From NCBI GenBank assembly GCA_036023115.1, contig JAYKKT010000088.1, positions 1,053,001 through 1,117,000 on the forward strand: a stretch of 64,000 bases of DNA, read 5' to 3'. Shown here piece after piece: positions 22,800 to 35,195 of this stretch. Each line of letters opens with the position of its first letter. The stretch's first letter is position 1. The DNA is from Brasenia schreberi (lineage: Eukaryota > Streptophyta > Magnoliopsida > Nymphaeales > Cabombaceae). A program made the position numbers and the translations under genes. The notes below the pieces were generated by a model that saw nothing but the letters and a program-made list of their open reading frames with translations, had not been told where the DNA came from and did no database searches.

Positions 22800-23680
22800 C
22801 TCTCATGCTCCCCTGAGGAATCGAACTCACCACCTGCGTTGTGGAATCAGAGAGCCGTGCCGGATGATCTAACGCTCGGAATGCATGTTTCACAACTTCC
22901 TTTTAATGCATTTTGGATGTCATGAAAGCCCACAATTGCGCACCCTGCTAGCCATTATCCCTTCTCTTAGCTTCCCAATGGAGCCACGACTCCCCTGGGT
23001 AAGGGTTTCACTAGAAAGAACATTGACATTGAAATCTCCGAGTACAATACCCATGCCCAATGCTGACTTGCCTCTCAAATCAAACCAAACGTTTCGTGTC
23101 GGGATGGCGATGCGGACCTGATTCGGCCTTGGTTGGCAGCCGCCGGAAATATACGGGTATTAAAACTTTCCTTTCTCAAAAGGTTTTCCGAATAGTTCAG
23201 TTCAGTTCTAACACTGAAACCGTGAATTGACCCGCTAATTGTTTCTTCTATTAGAATGGAACCGAGCTAAACCATTCGGCATCTAGAACTGAACCAAACC
23301 ATCAGTTCGGTTTTAGTGGTTCCTTGTACACCCCTTATCCAAACCCAATCATGTCGGGTCTGGAAAAAGAAACGAGAAGGTCAACCTGATTAATCTTGAT
23401 CAAAAGCAAATTGACCCGCGGTTAACCGGATCCTACAACCCGAGTTGCAACTTGTATGCATCGCTATCTTGACACCCTAAGAGACGGATCTGCTATGTCT
23501 TTTCAACAGTTACGTTGCAAGTGACAAAGGATCTTCAATTTGAATATAGATGATGATATCTGTCAGATACATTTTGGCTGATCATTGGAAGGGTCAAGAC
23601 ACAACGTCACATACATATATGGTACAAAACGTATCAAGACACAATCTCATTTCAGATATATATAGATTATCGATCAGGAC
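22800..23680. other. Intergenic, no gene supported
   Basis: Contains a tRNA-like repeat in reverse (aggaatcgaactcaccacct near 22815) and a ggttcagttcta/gaaccaaaccatcagttcgg type dispersed repeat at 23180-23330. Confidence 0.4.
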
Positions 23681-23682
23681 GG

Positions 23683-23757
<75 letters not shown>

Positions 23758-23916
23758 AGTCATTAGATTCTATTTATGTGTGATGCTTTTGGGTTGCATG
23801 AGTATAATAACAATGTCTTCTATATTTTTTTAACTCTTTAAAACTTTTTTAAGTTATACTAACATCACTTAAAAAACAATAGATGGTATGCCGAAAGTGA
23901 GCATGATTCGATTTAT

Positions 23917-24002
<86 letters not shown>

Positions 24003-24161
24003 AGTCATTAGATTCTATTTATGTGTGATGCTTTTGGGTTGCATGAGTATAATAACAATGTCTTCTATATTTTTTTAACTCTTTAAAACTTTTTTAAGTT
24101 ATACTAACATCACTTAAAAAACAATAGATGGTATGCCGAAAGTGAGCATGATCCGATTTAT

Positions 24162-24214
<53 letters not shown>

Positions 24215-24225
24215 CGTGTGTATGT
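23680..24225. mobile_element. Two near-identical MITE-like family A copies tandem within (TA)n
   Basis: A unit starting gatgagtcattagattctat occurs at 23754 and 23999 (period 245). Each ends with (CA)n then (TA)n, and I noticed a single base difference (catgattcgattt against catgatccgattt). (CT)n-(TA)n precedes the first, 60-70 bases of (TA)n separates the two, and (GT)n follows the second. Confidence 0.75.
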
Positions 24226-24227
24226 AT

Positions 24228-24412
24228 ATCGTGCCCAACACTTATACTATTCACTCATACTTAATCATTGTTTTTTATTGATATGAGTGTAATAACAATG
24301 TCCTTCGTTCATTGTAAAAAGCCTTAATTTTTTAAAATTACACTTATACCACCGAAAAACTATGGATAGGCATTAAAGTGAGCAAGATCCGGTTTTCCTA
24401 TATATATATATA
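24228..24412. mobile_element. Third, diverged MITE-like family A copy
   Basis: Same word order: gatatgagtgtaataacaat, cttaattttttaaaattaca, then agtgagcaagatccggtttt and (TA)n. Confidence 0.65.
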
Positions 24413-24429
24413 TAACTGAAATTTCCAAA

Positions 24430-24838
24430 AGCACACACAAAGAGTTATATAATCTACCATACAGCTACTGGTTAATGCACCTGAAGAAATGGTGAACTCT
24501 AAGAATCCACACCTTTTTGAATGTGCTGAAAAATTAACCCAAATTGTTCATTTACATGAAAAAGTTCGCCGAATAACTTTCAAACGTCAAATTAAACTCG
24601 CGAATTGCAAGAAGGAACATGTAGCTATCCTTGTTAAGCTGAAGCATAGTTTAGTTAAAACTGTGTTGGTTTATATTAGTTGTGTTTTTAAAAAAGTGCA
24701 AAAGTTAGATGAGTTTCTGAAATATTTTGATGTGTTTTTTTAAATTGATCATTTTCTTAGGGTCATTTTAGATAATATGCATACCCTTTTATAACAAGGA
24801 TTACAAAAATTATGAGCATTCCTTTGGGGCATCCCCGT
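24430..24838 (+). other. Unidentified short open frame; otherwise nothing seen
   Basis: An 84-aa Lys-rich frame at 24489-24743 (MVNSKNPHLFECAEKLTQ) matches nothing I recognise. Not supported as a gene. Confidence 0.2.
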
Positions 24839-26339
24839 CTAGCGACGCGCTATAGAGCCCGAATGCAGTGATAAGTAAGCAAGGGCCACTACATTCGAGC
24901 GAAAATGTAGTGAATCAATTGCAGAGAGGGTTCCCACAGCATGGATGGGTGTGGGTAAAGAAGTTTGTCCCACTACATTGCAAGCCGAATGTAGTGAATA
25001 ATTTTCAAATAGGGTCTCCACATTTTGAATATGAACGGATGCGGGGGATAAGGAAGCTAGTCCTAAATGATAAGATCGTATTGGTTCTTGAAATATCAGA
25101 ACATTATCCAGTAAGCTAATGGAGGTGGTAGATACTATGATTCGGAGAAAGATTCATATTTTATGTTTACAAGAGGCAAAATGAGTTGGAGAAAAAACAA
25201 AATAGATAGAGGATATAAGTTTTAAATTATGGTACTCAGGTAAAGAAAAGGCTTGAAACAAAGTTGGTATTATCATAAATAAAGATTTAAAGGATAGTGT
25301 AGTAGACATACAACGATATGGTAACTGAATCATGACGTTGAAATTAGTGTTAGGAGCAGAGGTTTTGAATATAGTTTGTGCTTACACATCCCAAGGAAGC
25401 GAAAAAGGCCGTGAGTGAAGCAAAAGCTAAAATTTGAGAGAATTTATATAAAAAACTAAACTCAAAAGAGGGTGAAAAAGATATTTTTAGGATAGCTAGA
25501 TCTAGAGATAAAAAAACTAAAGATCTTAATTATGTTAGATGCATCAAGGACGAGGATGAAAAAATTCTAGTGGCAAATGATGATATAAGAAATAGATGGA
25601 AAAACTATTTTTATAAGCTTTTTAATGAAAATAAAGATGTTAGTATTATCTGAGGAGAGTTAGCCAAATCATAAAAGTATATAAACCACAATTTTTACCG
25701 ACGTATTCAAAAGAATGAAGTCAAAGAGGCTCTTAAACATATTGTAAACACCCCAAAATTCACGATTTTGTAAAAACATACACCTGGTTTGAAAATCAAT
25801 CCAAGAAGCCAAATTTGAAATTTACGAAAACCGAGGAGCTTCCGAAAGCTTGTAAATTCTGTTTTGAAACCCCATATCCAATATGGATTCATTAAGCTCG
25901 GCCCAAGTCCTATTTTGCTAAAAAGCCAAAGATGAACAGGTGAAGTATGGAAGATGACGCCTAATCAAGAAGCAGCCAAGAAAGCAGCTCAAAAGGGCCA
26001 AATCGAAAGCAGCCTAAAAAACAGGTACAGAAGCCTAAAAGCAGCACCCTAGCCTGATAAAAGTTAGGGTCAAAAGGCAAAAGGAATGTCGAGACCCGAT
26101 GCAGAATGCAAGCCCGGCACACCCAGAAGACAAGTTAAATACATCCACCCAAGCAGCATGAACCTGAGCCAGAAATGACGAAATTGAGCAGAAACGGAGT
26201 CCAAAAAGGCAAGGAGTCTGAACGACAAAATTGGGGAAAACCCAGCATAAGACGGAGCGCTGATGAAGCTAGGGCTTGCACAAAATGTCTGCCTCGAAAA
26301 GCCAAGAAGGACCATCTAGAGAAAAATTACATTGGATCT

Positions 26340-26590
26340 AGACCATATATTCAGATCTATATCCAAATAGTGTTTGGATTTGGATCGATCCAAATAGTGT
26401 TTGGATTTGGATTGGATCCAAATAGTATTTGGATTGGATCAAATCTTGACCAAAATATCCAGATTCGTATCTATATAAATGTTTGGATTTGGGTCGGATA
26501 TGGATCCAAAATATTCGAGATCTGATACTTAAACCCAAATAGTGTTTGGATTGGATCTGGATTCCAAGACCCAAATCCAAAACCCATATC
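26340..26590. repeat. Minisatellite inside the solo LTR
   Basis: About eight degenerate units of ccaaatagtgtttggattt with ggatc spacers, just upstream of the LTR TATA box, where U3 enhancer repeats are usual. Confidence 0.8.
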
Positions 26591-26603
26591 TAAGACCCAC
26601 CTC

Positions 26604-26618
26604 ATTTGCCTATAAATA
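26604..26618 (+). promoter_or_regulatory. LTR promoter TATA box
   Basis: tgcctataaatagg lies just after the minisatellite and before ggagtgagggggtcc, consistent with the U3/R boundary. Confidence 0.65.
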
Positions 26619-26819
26619 GGAGTGAGGGGGTCCCCAAAAATGACACGTGAATTTGCTTGGAGAGGAGAGAGAGTGAGTGATGAACCTAGCCATGTGGGCT
26701 CAAGGGTGAGTGTGGGTCAAGCCTTGTGGGCTGCAACAAGGTGGGCTCGATCAAGGGGGGCTACAATCGCGTATGAGAGTGGGCTCAACCAAGAAGGATC
26801 GGCTCCAAGAGGTAGGTCC

Positions 26820-27450
26820 CCTAATCCTAGCCTAATGCCCCCAAATCTTAGCCTAATCATAGCCTAATCACCTAACCCACTTCACTAAACCTCACCCTAA
26901 CTGAACCTAACCTAACCCATCCGACTCAAGCCAAGCACCTAAGCTAAACCCCAAGGATGCCCCTAGCTCAGCCTACGCGCCCTACCTACGCATGCCACCC
27001 GGCAACCCTGCGGTGCCCCTCAGCGCCCTCTCGCGTCACAGGTGCCCTATCGCGCTACCCGCGCCCCCTATGGCGCCCCTTTAGTGCCAGGACCCCCCAG
27101 CACGCCCCTTAGTGCCAGGCACCCCGACTACTGCGCTAGCCACCCTTAACCCGAACCTTCCCCCTTCGGACATGTTGCCCCCTTTAGGACCAACTTCCTA
27201 CCTTAGGCCGTGACCTCCTTTTGGCCGTGACCTTCCCAAGGACCTACCTTAGGCAAACCCCCCTTGTTGCCCTAACCCTTCTCTTGGCTGAACCTAAGAC
27301 CTCCCAAGTCCCAAGCCCACGCACCTCTTCAAATCCCACTCAAACTCTCTCAAACCCACCTAGGGAGACCCCTCTTGGCTGCCCAAGGTGGACACAAGCC
27401 CGAGGTGGATGCAAGCCCAAATGTGAGCAAGGAGAAGAAAAGCCCGAATC
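26820..27450. other. Strongly C-rich strand inside the solo LTR
   Basis: The plus strand is dominated by cctaaccc, gcgccc and cccaag words with little G, unlike anything else in the window. The 81-aa frame at 27221-27466 is Pro/Thr-rich and unrecognised. Confidence 0.7.
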
Positions 27451-27559
27451 ACTTGTAAGTGTTTAAAATTCAGTATTTACATTACTCCTTTAATATTCAA
27501 TTTAATTCGGATACAGGGTTGTATTAATGGAGTGTTGTCTCCCCCAGGATGTAATATTG

Positions 27560-28230
27560 GTGATTGACACACGAGATACATACGTGCACTTGAGCCTTAG
27601 CTCTTATCTCGTACACGAGACACACGCATACACTTCAGTCTTAGCTCTTATCTCGTACACCAAGTACCCACGTACACAATTGAGCCTTCGCTCTTACTCT
27701 AAAGACTTTAATAAGAGTCATATAAGCTGCAATTTCATTCGGGTTATTACTTTAAAGTCGTGTGAGTTTGTCATTTCAATTCTGCACTCGCACCCAAGGA
27801 ACACCCGAGTACTTGCTCAAGCACTCACGCACCCTTTTGGCCTTGGCAGCCACTAAGATATAGGCATATTCATATATTTTCAGTCGTGTGAGTTGTCTTT
27901 ACATTTATACACAACACACACGCACACATTGAGCCTTTCCGCTCTTATATCTATATTTCTCCATTCCGCAAGTTAAATTTCAATCGTGTGTGTGAATTGT
28001 CTTTCAATTTACACACAAACACACACGTATACGTTGATGACCTTCGGGCTCATATATATATATATACGTATTTCCCATTTCCGCACTTTACATTTAAGTC
28101 GGGTGGCTTTTAAATTCAAGTCGTGTGAGTTGTCTTTCAATATATACACAACACACATGCACACATTGAGCATTTCCGCTCTTATGATATAGCTATATCT
28201 CCCTTCCGCAATTTCCCTTCAGCTATGTCT
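27560..28230. repeat. Two tandem-repeat arrays inside the solo LTR
   Basis: First array (about 27566-27705): units with agccttagctcttatctcgt and cacgagac, about three copies. Second (about 27885-28225): units of roughly 120 bases with gtcgtgtgagttgtcttt, acacacgcacacattgagc and ccgctcttat, about three copies. Confidence 0.75.
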
Positions 28231-30174
28231 TTCAATTTCGGGTTTTACATTCAAGTTGAGTGAGTTGCATAGCATATCCGCCAAACTCGAGATATTGCGC
28301 ATACTTGCATCCAAAGAAGCCCCGAATACCCCGTGCAAACACGTCAATCTTAGGCCACTTGATGCACACATATCCCACCTAAGTAGATAAAACCGAAAGA
28401 CTTAGATACGTGCAACCCCACGTAAATAAAAATCTGCAAATAGGCATACAATCTCTCAAATACTTTCGTGTTCTTTTCAAAAGTCCATACTTGTTTAAAA
28501 TCAATATTTTTTAAGCGTTTAAACTGATCATTGAGCACCGGTTTAAGAAGGTTTATAACAAAAAGATCCCACTTGTCCACAGTCGCCCCATAAGTTAGAT
28601 ATTTCAAAAATACTTCGCTAGTTTGAGTAAGCTAGCTAGCACGCCCTAAAGCGACTTAGACACGAAAAAGGTTCACTTCAGGCCTAAGAACCCAGAGTGA
28701 AAATTTTCGCGTGTCTACACATATGAAGGGTGATAAATCGATAAGACCAGATAATATTCCTATAGAAGTTTGGAAAATACTAGGAGAAATAGAAATCACT
28801 TGACTCACAAGACTATTTAATGAAATATGAAAAAACCAAAAGATACTTGAGGAATGGAGAGCAAGTACACTTATACCCATATATAAGAAGAAGGGAGACA
28901 ATCAAAATTGTGCGAATTATCGAGGTATAAAGTTAATGAGCCATACTATGAAATTATGAGAAAGAATTATCGAACATAGGTTAATACAAGTATCAGATAC
29001 AATAGAGAACCAATTTAGATTCATGCCAGGCAGATCTACTATTGAAGTGATTCACCTTTTGAGACGTCTTATGGAACATTTTAGAGGAAAAAATAAAGAC
29101 CTTCACATGATATTTATTGATATAGAAAAAGCTTATGATAGGGTACCGAGAGAGGTTCTTTGGAGAACTTTGGAAAAAAGAGGTATTCCATTGACATACA
29201 TTAACCTTATAAGAGACATGTATGATGGTGCAAAAACATGTGTGAGGACTCATGAAGGAATGACAGACTTCTTTGAAGTTAATATTGGGTTACATCAAGG
29301 ATCAACTTTAAGTCCATACTTATTTATAATGGTGATGGATGAGTTAACAAAACATATTCAAGATGAAGTACCTTGGTGTATGTTATTTGCAGATGACATT
29401 GTATTAGTGGAGGAGTCTAAGGAAAAAGTTAATAGAAAATTGAAACTATGGAGAGAAACATTAGAAAGCAAAGGCTCAGACTTAGTAGAACAAAGACAGA
29501 ATATATGGAATGTAAGTTTGATCATTTGGTTACTTAAGAGGACATAGAAATTAAAATTGGCACACATTGCATCCCCCAAAAGAAAAGTTTTAAATACCTA
29601 GGATCAATTTTTCAGAGTGATGGAAGAATTGATGGAGATGTTACGCATAGAATTAATGCTGGTTGATTAAAATGAAGAGATTCTGGTATTTTTTGTGATA
29701 AGAAGATACCATTAAAATTAAAAGGTAAATATTATAGAGTAGCAATTAGGCCAACCATGTTTTATGGTTCTGAGTGTTGGGCAGTTAATCATCAACATAT
29801 ACAAAAGATGTCTGTAATAAAAATGAAGATGTTGAGATGGATGAGTGATCATACAAGAAAAGACCGTATACATAATGAGGTTATTAGAAACAAATTAGGA
29901 GTGACACCAATAGAGGATAAAATGAGAGAATATTGTTTAAGATAGTTTGGACATATAGAAAGAAGATCAAAAGAAGAACATGTAAACTAAATTTGGAAAG
30001 TATTAAAAGAGGTAGAAGACGACCACAAAAGTGCTGGAAAGAAATAATAAAGAATGATCTAGCTTATTGTGAGTTAACTGCTAACATGGCACACGATAGG
30101 GATCTGTGGAAACAAAGAATCCATGTAGCCGACCCCGTCTAGTATGGGAAAAGGCGTAGTTGTTGTTGTTGATT

Positions 30175-31435
30175 ATGTTTTTTTTATAAAAAAAAGGTCC
30201 CATATATTATGGCGATAATTAATGTTAGATAAAGCCAATGTGATGACGTTCATTAGTCCAAGACTTGTCCCTAATATTTGCCAAGATGACATGAAGCCAA
30301 ATTCAAGAAGGTTCCCTTGATTTATGCAACTAATTTGGTCCCTATTTGAGATTTCTTGATTTTCTTTTTTGGAGTTAAACCATGGGTATCCGGAAGCCGA
30401 GGCAAGGGCTGCGGCTGGTCTGTTCAGGCCGCGTCGGCCCACTATAGGGGTAAAGCACCCCCAGTGATGGTTGTCTCCGTTCTCAATTGTTTCTAAGAGA
30501 AGCTTTTATTATTTGAGAAGTACTGGGTGAGGATAGTAGCAGGCGGGGATTGTGGTGGAGCACCGCTCTTTCATCAATTTATTATGCCTTGGCTCATTGT
30601 CCTTGCGCCCAAGTAAAACCCGCTTCGATGTGATGATTCTATTACAAACAGTGCAAGAAACGAGTAAAGCAAAACGGAATCAATAAGAACTTATCTTAAT
30701 TCTAAGAGTATCCACTTCTTTTTCCTGAGGAATGTAGATTCATATACTATTTTATTAGGTTTATGCTCACGTCCAAAATTAAGGGGACGTGATAAGCTCT
30801 CGATTTCAATGTGGTTGTATGCTTTCTGTAATTTATCTGTTAGTTGGCATAGGAAAATGTTTCACGAGATTCATGTCGTAGGTGAAATGTTGTCAAGATG
30901 GTAGGTCCTACTTAAGATCTTATCAAGTTCTTACGATGAGGGATCTTGGGATCTGGTTGGATCAATACGCCATTAAGATTTTGTAACTTTGAATCTTATT
31001 CTTCGTATTTGAATCTTTGTGGAGGACTGTAAGATCTTAGGATTTGAAGATTTAGATCAGGATCTTGATAAATACTCTGGGTGTACCAATACAAAAGACT
31101 GATGTGGGATTTCATGTTGGGGTTAGAGATTTTTGGGTCTGTTGAAGCTGAAAAATCGAGATGGATGTGGTAAGTTCTTGAAAGTCACCCTTGGGGACAA
31201 CATGGTCTAACATTTTTATTTGTAGTCAGTTCTACCACTCACCAACTTGACAATGTAAAAGACTCACAGGAAATCTATGTTTCTTGATTGTCATTCAACA
31301 CTGCAATTAGCTATTGGCGAGAAAAGATGATTTTTGCTTTCCGTTGGGGTGTTTATTCTTAGCAACGTATTGAGGAGTTCAAATGTAATGAGAAGTAAGC
31401 AAAACTTCTATATTTTCACCTTTATATAGTGAATC
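30175..31435. other. Intergenic, no gene seen
   Basis: No recognisable coding similarity. A GC-richer patch at 30380-30460 (ggcaagggctgcggctggtc) interrupts AT-rich sequence. Confidence 0.35.
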
Positions 31436-31440
31436 TCATG

Positions 31441-31511
31441 ACAGCACTATGTGAAAACAAATAATTCATATAATCAATTCAATCTAGTATGGAAAAAGGC
31501 TTAGTTGTTGA
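31441..31511 (+). mobile_element. RTE LINE 3'-end fragment
   Basis: acaaataattcatataatca, then ttcaatctagtatggaaaaa and ggcttagttgttg. Short, diverged 3' end. Confidence 0.75.
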
Positions 31512-31519
31512 GAAAAAAC

Positions 31520-32320
31520 AATTTTTCAGAAAAATTTTATCAATGCATATTTTCATGTAACTTTGCACTCTCCTCGATCATGCAAATGTACGACAAAATA
31601 CAGTATCAAATGTTATTATTTCTCGCACAAAGCGCAATCACTCATCTGCACAGATTGAAGATCACGAGTTCCATGCGGTGGGCTTGCATCTGGCTTCTGT
31701 CTCTCCATTGTTACTGTTATTTCTCTGCTCCCAAGTCTCTATTTCTTGTGAATATCTTATCTGAAAACTTGAAAATATGATGTATCTTATGCTATCTACC
31801 TTTGCTGATATTAGTAGAATACAATTGATGCAAATAGCAGTTTTATAGATGATACGACGACTTCTTATTGTCTGCAGATGTTTGGATTTTTGTATTAGAA
31901 AGCCTTTGATCTTAAGTTTTCTCTCTGTGGTATCCCGTAAGAGTGTACAATAATCTGTCAGATCAACCGAAGGAGTTCATAATATGCTTGGAAACTGTTG
32001 AGCATATGGAGCAGAAAACTTGATGCAGGCAACTGTTGCGCATATATCTGTTCATGTGTATGGCTATTTTAATGCATGCTCTTCTTGATCATTACAATTC
32101 CATCGAGTTCACTGGAACTTTGCAGGGACGTTTACTGTAAATATGAACTAGATAGGGACATTTGCTGATCATAATTTGCTTGGAAACTTACATTCACATT
32201 GCATAACCAAGGAGATATTTAGCTTAGAATGCAAATTATATTTGTGATGGTCTTATCTTCACTGCTAATGGCATAGTTAACTAGTACAAATCTGGGGTTT
32301 TCCCGCAATTCAAACTGTCA
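31520..32320. other. Intergenic, no gene seen
   Basis: A weak SINE-like fragment near 31625-31700 (cgcaatcactcatctgcaca, gatcacgagttcc). Nothing else recognised. Confidence 0.35.
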
Positions 32321-32324
32321 AGTA

Positions 32325-32690
32325 GACATGTCCGCTTCTGGGTTATCCAGAACCTGTAACTGGAACCAAACCGTCAGTTTTGGTTCTAGAACCATCTCGA
32401 AACCATAAAAAAGTGTTTTTTTTGGAAAAGAGAGCAAATGCTCCCTATGAACAGTCGAACTCTAGAGCAGGTTACCTCTTACCGCTTATTAAATGTTTAA
32501 AAGTACATATTAACTATTTAAAGGCAGTTTGAAACCGCTATTTTTTATTTTGGTTTCAAGTCGATTTCCAAAAATCATAAACCATAACTGAATCGGGAGG
32601 TCTCTGGTTTCAGTTTCAATTTTGACCGGTTTGATTCCCGTTGGAACCGCTAGGCTGGTTCTGAAACGGCCATGTCTACCACCAAAAATA
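32325..32690. repeat. GGTTCC/GGAACC-rich dispersed repeat
   Basis: Starts agacatgtccgcttctgg and ends ttggaaccgctaggctgg with gccatgtctacc. The two ends are inverted relative to each other, like the copy at 14770-15145. Confidence 0.6.
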
Positions 32691-33305
32691 GGTCAAAATC
32701 TCCGAAAAATGATGGTCAAAAATCACAAAAACACTCAGAAATACATGAAAGACCAGCCAAAAATAATTCATCTAGTAAAAAACTGTCTGAAAAATACATT
32801 TCTGAAACTGTCCAAATCATCGAAAATGTTTCATCTAGCTTAGGAATTTAGGTGATGTTTCACGGTTTATATTTTCTTTTGCTTATTAGATGTATAGATT
32901 GCAACTGGAAGGGATAGTTAGAAAAGATAATTGTGATGCAAATAGAGAGAAAGAAACACAACCCAGTTCATGCATGAAGAAAAGAAACATGCTACTAGCT
33001 AAAAGTAACTTCATTTGATTTATAGTGTTTTCCTTCTCGCACTATGCTTTCGTCTCGTGGGCCAAGCATGTACTTGTTTGTTTAACCATGAATATGACTG
33101 TTGGTATGTATTGTATAATATATATTATTACTATGTATTGATATATGATATATGTTATTGTCAAAAGTAACGATGCAATTCAAATGGTTTAATTACAAAG
33201 GTCATAAGTCTCTCATCATCTATCCTCTCCCGTTACGATAGATCAGACACCGTACCCGAATGACATCGCCGGCCATTTATTATATACTGGTTATACATGT
33301 GTGTG

Positions 33306-33340
<35 letters not shown>
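32690..33340. other. Intergenic, no gene seen
   Basis: A (TA)n tract at 33310-33338 after a GT-rich lead. No coding similarity recognised. Confidence 0.35.
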
Positions 33341-33344
33341 AAGC

Positions 33345-33500
33345 ATACTGGTGATGGCGGATCTACATAAAGGCGAGGCGGGGTGATCGCCCTACCTGAA
33401 ATTTGAAATGTCAATTGTATATAATACATACATAGTTTGCCCCACCTTAAACAGTTTCATGAGCTACTAGGTACACCCGACCCAAATTTCTAGGTTCACC
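33345..33500. mobile_element. MITE-like foldback related to 9612-9757
   Basis: ggcggatctacataaaggcg and gtttgccccacctta match the family in the XTH intron. Only one end is well preserved. Confidence 0.4.
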
Positions 33501-33596
33501 CCTAAAAAAGGATGCACATCATACCACCAATGTGATGTACAACACGTTGGCTTTTCCTAATCTCATATTTGAATTGGAAGAATTTTCATAATAAAC

Positions 33597-33745
33597 TACT
33601 ACAACAACAACAACAAACAACACGTAAGCCTTTTCCTAATCTCATATTTCAATTCTTTGTTTTCACACATCCCTATCATGTGCCATGTTAACAGTTAACT
33701 CACAATAAGCTAGATCATTCTTTATTGTTTCTTTCCAACACTTAC
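33597..33745 (-). mobile_element. RTE LINE 3'-end fragment, reverse orientation
   Basis: caacaacaacaaacaacacg, then catgtgccatgttaacagtt, acaataagctagatcattct and tttccaacactta. An internal stretch (cttttcctaatctcatattt) differs from other copies and recurs near 33550 and 33910, outside the LINE. Confidence 0.75.
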
Positions 33746-34179
33746 GAAACCCGCTGTTTAAGCCTCAACCTGAAAACAGAACAGAACCGATGATTCCCAA
33801 ACTGTAACTAGAACCAGTCTAGAGGACTATTCTCTCGACCCAATGGCAATTTATAGGACCTCCATTGCAAAATGATGCACATCATACCACTCAATGTGAT
33901 GTACAACAATTTGGCTTTTCCTAATCTCATATTTAAATTGGAAGAATTAGCATAAACTATAGAAAAGAAAAATTAGATCAAGAGTTTTAGTTTCACAATA
34001 ACATGAGAAGCAATCTTACCACGAATAATTAAGAGTCTCAGTTTTAGTTTCACAATATCCAAATTCTGCATCTCTCTCTCTCTCTCCCCAAGTTTTTCAA
34101 TATGAGAAGCAGAAGGTTGCAGCTAGCCACCACCGGTATCCAGCACTACCAACACTACTTTGTTATATTGACATTGTAT

Positions 34180-35195
34180 CAATCCTGTTATACTGACACT
34201 GTTTTGTTTGTATGAAAGACAAAAACAAGTATTGCTATTTTGCTCTAATATGTGGATGATATGATCATCATTAGGAGTAATGAAGCAGGGATTAAAGAGG
34301 TTAAACATAACCTTCACCAAGAGTTTGACATTAAAGACTTAGGCCTTCTTAACTATTTTTTGCGCATTGAAATTACTAAAAACAATTGTGGGTATTTTAT
34401 GTCTCAGACTAAATTTGCAAATGATATAATTGAAAGGTCAAGTATCACAGACAACAAAATAGTGAACACTCTCGAAGTTCTTGGTACAGAGTTAAGATCC
34501 ATCGATGGAGAAAGATTAGCTGACCCACCCCATACGGACAACTCATAGGTGCTTTTACCTACCTCACTATTACCCGACCTGATATCTCTCATGCAATTCA
34601 TACAACAAGTCAATTTTAGCAAGCACTAACATCTGTTCATATAATGGTTGTTTTGCGTATTATTCGATATGTCAAAAATTCTTCTAACAAGGGGATTTTC
34701 TTAACTTTTTCTTCGTCTTTTGATATATTTATGTATATGGATGCTGATTGGGGTGGAGATGTCAACAACAGACACTCTACGACTGACTTTTGTGTTTTTT
34801 AGGTGAATCACTTATATCTTGGAAGTGTAAGAAGCAACAGAAAGTGTCGCTCTCCTCCACTGAAGTAGAGTATCGAGTCATGGCTACTGCGGCTACAGAA
34901 ATCTCTTAAATTACAGTTGTTCTAGGTGATTTGGGAGTTACTTTGCAACATCCTGCTACTATGTATTGTGACAATAAAAATACCATGTACATTGCCTCCA
35001 ACAACACCTTATATGAACGGACGTAGCCCATTGAGATAAATTGTCATTTTGTTCATAAAAAATGTTTGAACAAGAAGATAACATTGTGTTATGTCACATC
35101 TGAGATGCAGCTAGCGGATTTTTTCTCCAAATCTCTCTCAGCCACTCGTTTTCGTTGGACAAACTTTCGATATATATCTCGTAAGTTTGAGGGGG
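34180..35195 (+). pseudogene. Degenerate Ty1/copia reverse transcriptase and RNase H
   Basis: The RT palm motif VDDMIII begins at 34249, followed by FDIKDLGLLNYFLRIEI and later RPDISHAIHTTSQF. RNase H words follow in shifting frames: MDADWGGDVNNRHSTTDF (about 34738), SLSSTEVEYRVMA (about 34850) and the C-terminal QLADFFSKSL (about 35108). It then runs directly into the polypurine tract ttgagggggtg. Stops and frameshifts are frequent, and the gag, protease, integrase and the start of RT are missing. Confidence 0.85.

Larger units (their letters stand above)
25743..28719 (+). mobile_element. Large solo LTR (2,977 bp) inserted in the LINE
   Basis: Begins TGTAAACACCCC and ends GTGTCTACA; the termini are near-perfect inverted repeats (TGTAAACA/TGTAGACA). 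The 5-bp target duplication catat lies at 25738-25742 and 28720-28724. Removing the insert plus one catat restores the LINE reading frame across the junction (KEALKH to MKGDK). A TATA box (gcctataaatagg, about 26609) sits about one third in, as in U3. No coding region or second LTR is inside, so this is a solo LTR by recombination. The TGTAA-ACACCCC start recalls Ty3/gypsy chromovirus LTRs, but assignment is uncertain. Confidence 0.85.
24840..30172 (+). mobile_element. RTE-type LINE, degenerate, split by an LTR insertion
   Basis: The 5' part (24840-25742) carries an endonuclease-like block (MEVVDTMIRRKIHILCLQEA around 25130-25190), with several stops after it. After the inserted LTR, the frame resumes at 28725 with the RT entry motif (DNIPIEVWK). 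Reverse transcriptase follows at 29023-29547: [24 protein letters not shown] and the catalytic FADD at 29386-29397. After a frameshift come SIFQSDGRID and KMLRWMSDHTRKDRIHNEVI (29600-29945). It ends gtagccgaccccgtctagta and (TTG)n, typical of RTE elements with short tandem-repeat tails. Many stops and frameshifts make it inactive. At least eleven shorter copies of its 3' end lie elsewhere in the window. Confidence 0.9.

Noticed and set aside
24489..24743. 84-aa Lys-rich frame
   Set aside because: No similarity recognised, no splice or promoter evidence, and it sits between MITE-like and LINE sequence.
25743..28719. Insert as a complete short LTR element or DNA transposon
   Set aside because: The first and last 100 bases are not direct repeats, no transposase is seen, and the 5-bp duplication with TG...CA ends fits a solo LTR better.
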